Assembly (NCBI GenBank): GCA_033063855.1
Contig: CP093831.1
Span: 9,548,001 to 9,612,000 of the forward strand
DNA from: Smittia aterrima
Lineage: Eukaryota > Arthropoda > Insecta > Diptera > Chironomidae
Length of the DNA: 64,000 nt
Direction of reading: 5' to 3'
Position 1 is the first letter of the stretch, and every line of letters begins with the position of its first letter. This document shows, one piece after another, positions 54,101 to 63,100 of this stretch. A program made the translations under genes and the position numbers. The notes below the pieces were generated by a model. It was not told the DNA's origin. It saw only the letters and a list, made by a program, of their open reading frames with translations, and did no database searches.

Positions 54101-57100
54101 TCGTTGAACGAATATCTCGATCAAGGAGTCATCGAAGAGTCTTCTAATCTCACTGGGAATCAGAGAAACAAACTCGCTTCGATGCAATCAGTGAACAAAT
54201 CGCCAAGTCCAACTGCATTCCGTCTTGCAATCGTTCCTGATTATGGCGGAATTACTGATTGCGAAGATCTTGAAGCTTCCGACGATGAACATGATGAGAA
54301 TGAAAAAGTTTATTCAGATGATGAAAAACCAATTGTCCTTGAAGGCTCCGGTGTTGATATTCACGATTCCGTAAGTGGCAGACAGAAATTTGAAAAGTTT
54401 GCTCCGAAGATTATTCAACCAGACAGCTCTGGACACACTTCATCGGAATCAGAAGAAGAAAAACCGAAACTTCGCTTGAATAGACACAAGTCATTGCCAA
54501 AACGAGGCAATAGAATCCAAGATGCAAAGTCGGATACTGAGAATATTTTCTTCTCTGACGATGACAAACGAAAAGCTCGAAAGGCAATTCCATTAATTCT
54601 CGAGACTCCTGACGTTGAAGTGATGGCGTTTGAAGGAAGTGATATTGAAGATCCTCCTCAATATCCTGAAATCAACATCTCATTCGTAGCAGAAGAGAAA
54701 TCGAAGAAGAAAACGAAACGCAAAAGTACTCCAGCGCCATCAGCAATGCTTGGCTTGCCTGCAAATCAAGACGAGGGTCACACGGACGTTGAGAATTTGA
54801 ACTCATCTGACGATGATGACGAGCCAATGATGATTAACAAGACAAAGCAGAAGAGTTTCATTCCGATTGCAATCATCAAAAGCGATGCGTTAACTGATGT
54901 TGAAGATTTTGGTGAAACATCTGGAGATGATTGCGACTCCGATGACAAACCAGAACTTCCTTTGCCATCACCAACTAGAGAATTAACTTTCTTGATTGAA
55001 AATAAAACGGGAGAGCCAATGAAGCAGACAACGCCTCTGCCTGACAACATTTTGCTTGGGTTCCATGATCTCGATGCAGACAAAGGATTAACCGATGTCG
55101 AAGACTTCTCAGACGAAGGAGATGATGATGATGATTGGAATGAAACTCCCATGTACACGATCGAGTGCATTCCTGATCTCGATGGAGGTGTCGTAACTTC
55201 TTCGGATCATACTTCAGGAAACAATAATTCTCCAAGGCCTTCGATGACTCCTGAGCCTCTCACTGATTGCGAAGATATTTTCGTTAAGCGGCAAGATGGT
55301 CGAAGACGTCGCACGAAGCCAAAGCATTCGCAAACTAGACCAAAATCAAACTTTCTTGATACGAAACTTTACGTCGAGGCGAGCTCAGCTGGAGCTCACA
55401 CTGATGTCGAGGACTTGGACGTTGATGACGATGATGTTTTGTTAAAGGACAAAAGTTTAAAGAAGCATCGTCGAGCAGCAGTTGACACAACGAGAAAGCC
55501 ATCGACAAGTAGCAACGCAGACGGTAAAACTGACACTGAATGTGTTTCTGGTGATGAATCAATCGACTTGTCTCAGTTTTCGCCAGATATTCGAGCATCG
55601 TTGATTGACTTTCAGATCGATACGTGCACTTTGACGTCGTTCCGTGATTCAGTTGATCGAAAGTCGAGTTCATTGGTTGAATTGAAGTTGCCAGAAGTCC
55701 CAAGAGTTTCACTTTCTCCTGAAAACTTTAATGCAAGTACCGACATTGAAGATCATCAATGTCAATCAGAGAACGAAGAAGGAGGAGTTTCTTATTCTCG
55801 AGCTCAAACTGCAACTCCAATGCAGTTAAATCGAGATCTCGAAGAGTTGTCAACATCAGAAATCCATGAAGTTCATTCGAGAGCTTTCGATCGAGTGCGT
55901 GAACAGTTTGAGATCAAAGACAATCTTTGCCTCGTTGATTCTCACACAGACGTCGAGAACTTTGACGGCGACGAATAATTTTCTTTTTCGTTAAGCTTTA
56001 ACATTTTTTTAAAGAAATTAATTGTGCGTGTTTATAGTAATTAAGGTGATTTTCAAATTTTTTACTGTACAATCGACGTCATTTTGCTGCTACGTTTTAT
56101 TTTTTTGTCGCTTCAGTTTGTTTGCTTTCACAAAAAAGAAAATACAAAAGCTTTTCATTTTCTCTTTCTCATCACAAAATTTTCTTAAAATTGAAATCAA
56201 AAACCGAACATTAGGCTAAGCTTTGATGTAGTTTAAGTCGTTGATCGGCAAGCATTCTATTCCCAACGTTCTGACCCGTTACAGATCAATTGAAGTTCGA
56301 CAAGTTTGGAAGCGAGGACACTGAAGAACGCGACTCTGAAGGCGAAAAAGGTTAGTCCCCGCTTTTCATTGTTTTTTTTTTCGAATCAAGACAACAAATT
56401 CCTTCAGTTTTCTTTGACAAACATTCATTCTTTGGTTTTGTGTCATTGTCAAGTTTTTTTATCCGTTTGATTTCCTCATCCTCATTGATCATCATCAACC
56501 ATCATCATCAACATCATTAAATACACAAAATAATTTTTGCCACTAACAAAACTAACTTTAATCACGGTTTCGCATCAAATGAAATCACGTTTCGTTTTTG
56601 AGTTGAACTGTTTTCCTTTTCATTTTTCCGAGAGATTTCAATTTATTTTGAATTTTATCTTAAAAAAAATCTTCGCTGTGTGTGACTAGAAAGAAAGAAA
56701 TAGAAGAATTTTCTTCAAGGGCGATATAATCGAGAGATTTCATTAAACAAACAAAAACATCAAAGACGACAACAGAAAAAATAAAATAGTTTAGAGAATT
56801 TTTTAGTTTTTGATTTCATTTTCTTAGACTTGACAACATTGCGGAATTGTTGAAATTCCTGAATTGTCAAGTTTACATTTTCCCAATTTTATTTTTCTTT
56901 TCACATTTCTTTGAGAAAGCTTCAACTGCAAACAACAAATCAACTCTTCACGCAGTTCCAAACCTTTAATTATTTTCTTTGTAAATTAAGTTCATGACTT
57001 GCTTTTTTATCAGTTCAACTTTTCATCATCGAACACTGCCATCATCGAATCATTAAATCATAAACTTTCCCTAACTTTGTCAAAACAAAATTTAACTTTT

Positions 57101-60100
57101 TGTGCAAACCTCTTTAGAAAGCTTTTTGAGGCAGGCTTTGATTGGATGTTGTAAAGCTAATTAATCACTAACATAGATTATCACTTAATCATTTAATTGC
57201 GAAGCTCAGACTTTTTAATTCAGCTAAAGTTGCACATCTTTTGCAAATAAATCATTTTAGCTTAGAAAGAAAGCTCACGAGAGCTTTAAGCTTTTGTGAG
57301 CTTTCTCGCAATTTTCATCACATTCCATCAAAACTCAAATCTTGATTTTATTTTCTTTGTATTTTCTAAAAATTATGTTTTAATCATTTTTTTTCTCCAA
57401 CTTCTTTCTTTATTTACGTTTACAGGCGACGATGATTTATTAAATTTAATACAAACAGAAGCGATTACTTTAGTTGATAGTATTTTAGAAGAAAGTGTTA
57501 CAGTCGTTAATAATAATTCATCAACATTCAATCAATCATCATTTTCGCGTGAAAGCGACGACTATGATGAGCGTCAACTCATCGACGAAAATATTTATGA
57601 TCAGCAACAACAACAACAGCAACAGTTTCAATTGCCATTGATAAATGTGAACAATTATTCGATTAACCTCGATCAAGCGCACTCTGACGAGATCAGTGAT
57701 AACTTCGCCATTAAGAGCGATTGCGATATCATTGTCAAGTCACCGACGATTGAGTCAATGTCTGGTAAATCCTTTGAAGATGTTGATGACGAATACAATT
57801 TTACAAGTAGTGCGTTCAATGATGTTAACCCCGAGAGTAGTTTAAGCAATAATACTGCAACAAATATTACGACAACCTCTCCGATCCCAGTCCCACCCCA
57901 ACAACCTGAGGGTGCTAGCGATTCTGACGATGATTCTTCTTCATCTTCTGAGGAAGAATTTAATGCTCAGGCAGAAATTTTGTTGAAAACCACTCAAAGT
58001 TTAATCGATGAGGTTTTGCAAGACACAATTCTCGATGAGTCTTCTTCTTCATCTTCTGAAGAGATACTTGCTCTGGCAGAAAACTTGTTGAAAACCAATC
58101 TCGACAGTGACGATTCTATTTCCGATGAAGTTCAAGCTAAAGCTCATCATTTAGTTGATGAAGTCTTGCAGACAACAGTCGCAACTGTCGAGAATAGCGA
58201 CATTGTTTCGGATGTTAAAAAATCCGTTTCTTTCCCTGAGTCAGATATCGCTGTGGTGATTCCAATTTCACCAGCTCCAACAGTTAGCAACATCGCTGAG
58301 CCAACTCTCAAACGTGTCGAACGTAAGTTCGAACACTTGTCGTCTGAAGTGCGTGAAGACGAAGACCCGGACAGTCTCGATCTCGAAGAGATCGGTCTTA
58401 TTAACAAGGAAGACATTTCCGCATTGCAAAGCGATTTCTCAAAAATAAGTTGGGATGAGAGCTTATCGGCCACCACTGGTGACTTCGGTTCAAGCACACC
58501 TGACAATGACTTGCAAGACGTGCTCAGTTTCCCAGGTGATACATTCAGACAACAGCATAACAAATAAGTCAACTTTTTGATTTGATTTTAATTAATTCAT
58601 TTTGCAAAAGAAAAAGTCAAAGCGTCATCGAGAAATTTTATGATTTTGCCGAAATTTTTCATTATAATTTCATGTAAAGTTTGTCTAATTAACAATAAAA
58701 AATCAATGGAGGCGATCCTGTCGAGAAATTCTTAAAAATGTCGTAAATGATGAATGAAATCCAATTTGACGAATATTTGATGCCGTATTATCGATTAAAA
58801 GAAGAAAATTGTGTTGACCTAACATCAGAGTTTATTGTTTATTGTTAAGAGAAAGGATGTTGTTGTTTAACTGTCGTTGATGACTTAGAGAAGATGAACT
58901 TAGAATACTTTCATTTGTACATAAGTTTCTTTTTCTCTATCTCTCTCTCTCTCTCTCTCGTCTTGTTTCACAATCCTCGATCAAAGTTTTGAGCTCTTTC
59001 AAAAATGAAAATCAAAAAATGAGAAACAAATTCATTGGCAAATCGTAATTAATGTTAATTGAAGATCACACACAGCATGATTTAATTATTTATGATCCTT
59101 TCATTTGCTTGCTAAAAGCTTTTGAGATTAAAAGCTTTCTGATTGAAAAAGCTTTAAAGCTTTCAGTCAGATCGACTCTCTCTTTTAATTTAAACTTTTT
59201 ATTTGTCATTAAACTTTCAGATACTCTATGTAACTTAGAAAACTTAGATGCTCGTATCTGGAAAATATATTTTGAGTTTTATTTGTTTTTGAAAACATGA
59301 AAACCTTTGTAGTTTTATTTTTATTCTTCACCAAAGTCTCTCCCAACCATCTCGTTTTGATAAAAAGAAAAACACTTTTCCGTTCTTACTTTTGATTTGT
59401 TTTCCGTTCACCGAACTTTCATTCTAGAGCGGAAACTTCCATCTGTCGATATCCCCAAACCGACGCCTCGACTAACTAAATCATCCACAAATGATACTAA
59501 CTATTCGTCGATGTCATCGGATGTCGATGGCAATTCCATGTCAAGCACGAGTCTCACGATTAACAATCAGAAAACTGACTCGGAGCAGAATGCTTCCGAT
59601 GAGCACACAACAAGTAGCGATAGTTTTCAGAGGAAGAAGCAATTCTGGGAATCATTCGATCATCCGATTCTCCCTCAGCCAATTCCAAAGCCGAGAATCG
59701 CCGGTCAAGTAAAGGACTCGTTTGATACTGATACAAGCAGTTTGAGGTCAATGCCAGAGTCGAAACAAGTTTCTCGCGACGATGAAGATCGATTGGAAGA
59801 CGAAAGCTTCCCGATCTCCGAACGTTACGATTCGGATGCTTCCGAGCAAAAGGAAGAAGTAATCAGAAAGCCAGTGACCGATATGGACAAGATCGATGAT
59901 GTTGGAGCATCAGAGACTGACGATGAGTCAGCGGCTGGTTTCTATATCGGTGAGTCAAGTCGAAATGTCATCAAGAAAACCTTCAAAGATTTTGGAGTTG
60001 ACAATGAAGGTTATCAACATTCAATTGATGTTCAAGAGTCAGAAATTATTTCTCATTTGAAAGAAATTCAAGAAAATGTCATGGCAATTTCCGCTGAAAG

Positions 60101-63100
60101 CGACATCAAAGTCGAGTTAGCTGAGAAGAGTGAATTTGAAGTTTCAGAAAAGCTCTCGCGTCAGCAATCAGAAGAGAAGGAAATTCCAGCGAAATCTCAA
60201 CCCATCATTCATTCGCCAATTAAGAATGAGACGAGTTTCGAGATGGAAAAACCTTTAGAGCTTGCTGAAGAACACGTGACACCAGCGAAAGCTTCCGCTA
60301 TCGAAGTAATGAAGAGCTCAGTTGAATCAGAGCCAAAGAAACCTTTGAAGTTTGAGAACTTTACTGAAGTTTCATCCAAGGACAGTTATCGATTTGATTC
60401 AAAGATGAGAGAAGAAGAATTCGAAAAAACTCTCGAGGAAGTAGAAGATTCTTTGGACGCTGTTCAAGAAGAGCTCATTGAAGTTGTTAAAGACGGAAAG
60501 TTGATTAAGCAATCACCAAGCGAGTTTGAAATTAACATTTTGCCTGATCTTAAATATCCGGCGAGCATTCCTGAGCAGGAAGAGCTTCCCGAAACACCAA
60601 AGAAAGAACCAATCGTAAAAATTCAAGAACCAGAAGCAGCCAAGTCAAAACTATCTGAAGCTGAAGAGTCTCAGCTTTCGTCAAACGACGAATCATTCAA
60701 TAAACTCGATGTAGTTCATCGTAAAGGTCAAGCGAAGCAAGGATCTAACCGTTGGTCTGCCACTGACATCGAATCAAGCTCTGAAAGTCATTATCAGAGT
60801 TTTGAAAGAACTGACAGTCGCCCATTGTCGTCTGATGTTGAAAATTTAATTCAATATCAATCGTCAGAGTATGAAACGGCTCATGATCAATCGCAACTTC
60901 CGGGATCAACTCTTGAGTATCACAGCGCTGTTGGTACATTGAACTCTACAACTATCAGTTCTCGCGACAGTATGAAGAGCTTGGACTCTGAAAGCTCTGG
61001 TAACTTGGCCAGCATGGAAGCGTCAGAAGTTTCCGAAACTCTCGTTCCATCGACAATGGAAGAGTGTGAAGAACATTTGCAAACAGATTTGCTATCGCAC
61101 GACACTGACTTCGAAGACAAAGATAACAAATACACAAGTCTCGAATCAGAAGCTACTCAGAGCGAAGATGTTTCACCTCCAATCGCTCCATTAATGAAAC
61201 GATCCCATGAAATGAACTTCGCTCCCGATATCAGACCAATCGTTGGATCTGTTGATCTCTTAGACGAAACCAAATACGACGAGAAACTAGCTCGAAGTGT
61301 CGAAGATCTTAAATATGGAAGTTGGGAAGAACACAAACTTGGATCGAGCTTAGAAGAGGGAAGCATGTTGTCAATCTCGATGTCTAGTGCTTCAAATCTT
61401 GAGACGATGGTTGAGATTCATGAACACGCTGACATGATGGGATCTCTCGTTGGAAGCTTTGACAGTGCAAAGATCTACACAACTTACACTGACGATGCTT
61501 CAGGTATGACACCTCCTGATCACGACATAACCACAAGAGTCGAAAGCTTAACGATGACAACAACAACTGTTCAAGAACAAGATCAATTCAATGTCAATAC
61601 TCAAATCACGACTACGAGTTCCGACGAATCAAATGAAACGTTGAAGAAACGCGGACATAAACGCACTGACAGTACAAGCGTGTTTGCTGGTGGATTCATC
61701 AAAGCCGGAAGCAAAGAATCATCAGATTCGTTCGAAGAAGATCTTATCCTTCAGGAAGACTCTTCCGACGTGATTTCATCTGAGAAAGATGAAACTCACG
61801 GAGAGTCCTCTGATTCTGAGTACGATCGTTATGAGTCCGAATACGCTCGATCATTCCGAACTCCAGGGGTTCCTGCTTCAAAGTCAAAAGCAAAGGATGA
61901 GGAGAAGAAATCTTTCTCGCCAGGGCAATCAGTTATCGAAACGATCGTTGAAGATGTTCATGCTGAAATTGAACTTAGCACGGATCATGTCGTTGAGAAG
62001 AAACCTTCAATCATTCAAGACATTCCAAATATTCAAGTAACAGAAGATCTCGTTCAAGATGAAGAAGAGCAAGAACAAGAAGAAGCTAAATCGTTACCAC
62101 CAGTTATTGCACAAACTGTTCATTACGCAAAGCAAGTTGAGTATAAAATGACAGAAGAAGAATACCAAGACATTCTAGCGAAGAAGTACAAGTCTCGCTT
62201 AGAAGACATCACCAAGTCGTACGACGACAACATTTACGAGGAAGATCAGCAGCCATCTCCTGGCAGTGACTCTTTTGAAATGCTCAATGAACCAGATCTC
62301 TCCGATGAGTTTGTGATCGTCGAAGAAGTCGCAAAGGAAGCGCAAGAAACTGACCAAGAAGGCAAAAGTTTGTCGATCCAACAGCAAAAGTACGTGAGAA
62401 AGCACGACGAGGACATGGAGAAATACATTGTCAAATCAGCACCAGCTGCGACTGACGCTGGATCAACATTCGCCACAACTGATATTAACTTTGAATTCGA
62501 AGATTCACCACCACAAGATGAAGAAGGCGATGTTGCACGAGGAGGCAACGGCTATTCACTTGAAGGTAGCAAACGTTGGGTAGAAATGAATCTTTCTGAC
62601 CCAGCAAACTTGCGTTATCCTTATGAAATGGATCGTGGCATCTTAGAAGACATTAAAGAAGAAGATACCGACTTTGAAGTTGGCAGTAGTCGCATCAGTA
62701 GTTTCAAAGACTCATACTCAAGCACGCCGGACTACGAAGTTTTAGTTCGTAAGCTTCAGTCTGGTCGCGAGCATGATAACATTTCCATGAACAGCTTGCA
62801 AGAGTTTGAAAGCTTAGAGCACGTCATTTCATTAGAGAATCGTCAGAAACAAACTCAAAGCTCACAAGAATCATTGAGCAATGGAAGTTATCCGAAACGA
62901 GGTGTGAAAGGCGTGCATGGCGATGACATTAGCTTGTCGAGCTTGAAGGAGTTTGAAGGATTAGAGAATGCATGTCTAGAGGCTCATTTGATTGAGATCA
63001 GAGCGAAGGAGGAAGCTGCCCTTCTCTTGTCTCGATCAGATGATTCGAGTAAATCCTCAGGAAGCTCCAATGGAGCAAAATCAAGTCCGAAGTCATCGAC

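Larger units (their letters stand above)
58536..59427 (+). other. Ank2: Intron, 892 bp (or 3' UTR in the alternative isoform)
   Basis: It runs from GTGATA to TTCATTCTAG. Its left part doubles as a possible 3' UTR with AATAAA at 58694. It includes a (CT)n microsatellite at 58941-58959. The short frame near 59052-59300 is not supported as a gene. Confidence 0.75.

Noticed and set aside
59052..59300. An 82-codon frame in the intron before the last exon
   Set aside because: Low-complexity Phe/Leu/Lys-rich intron sequence with no exon borders.
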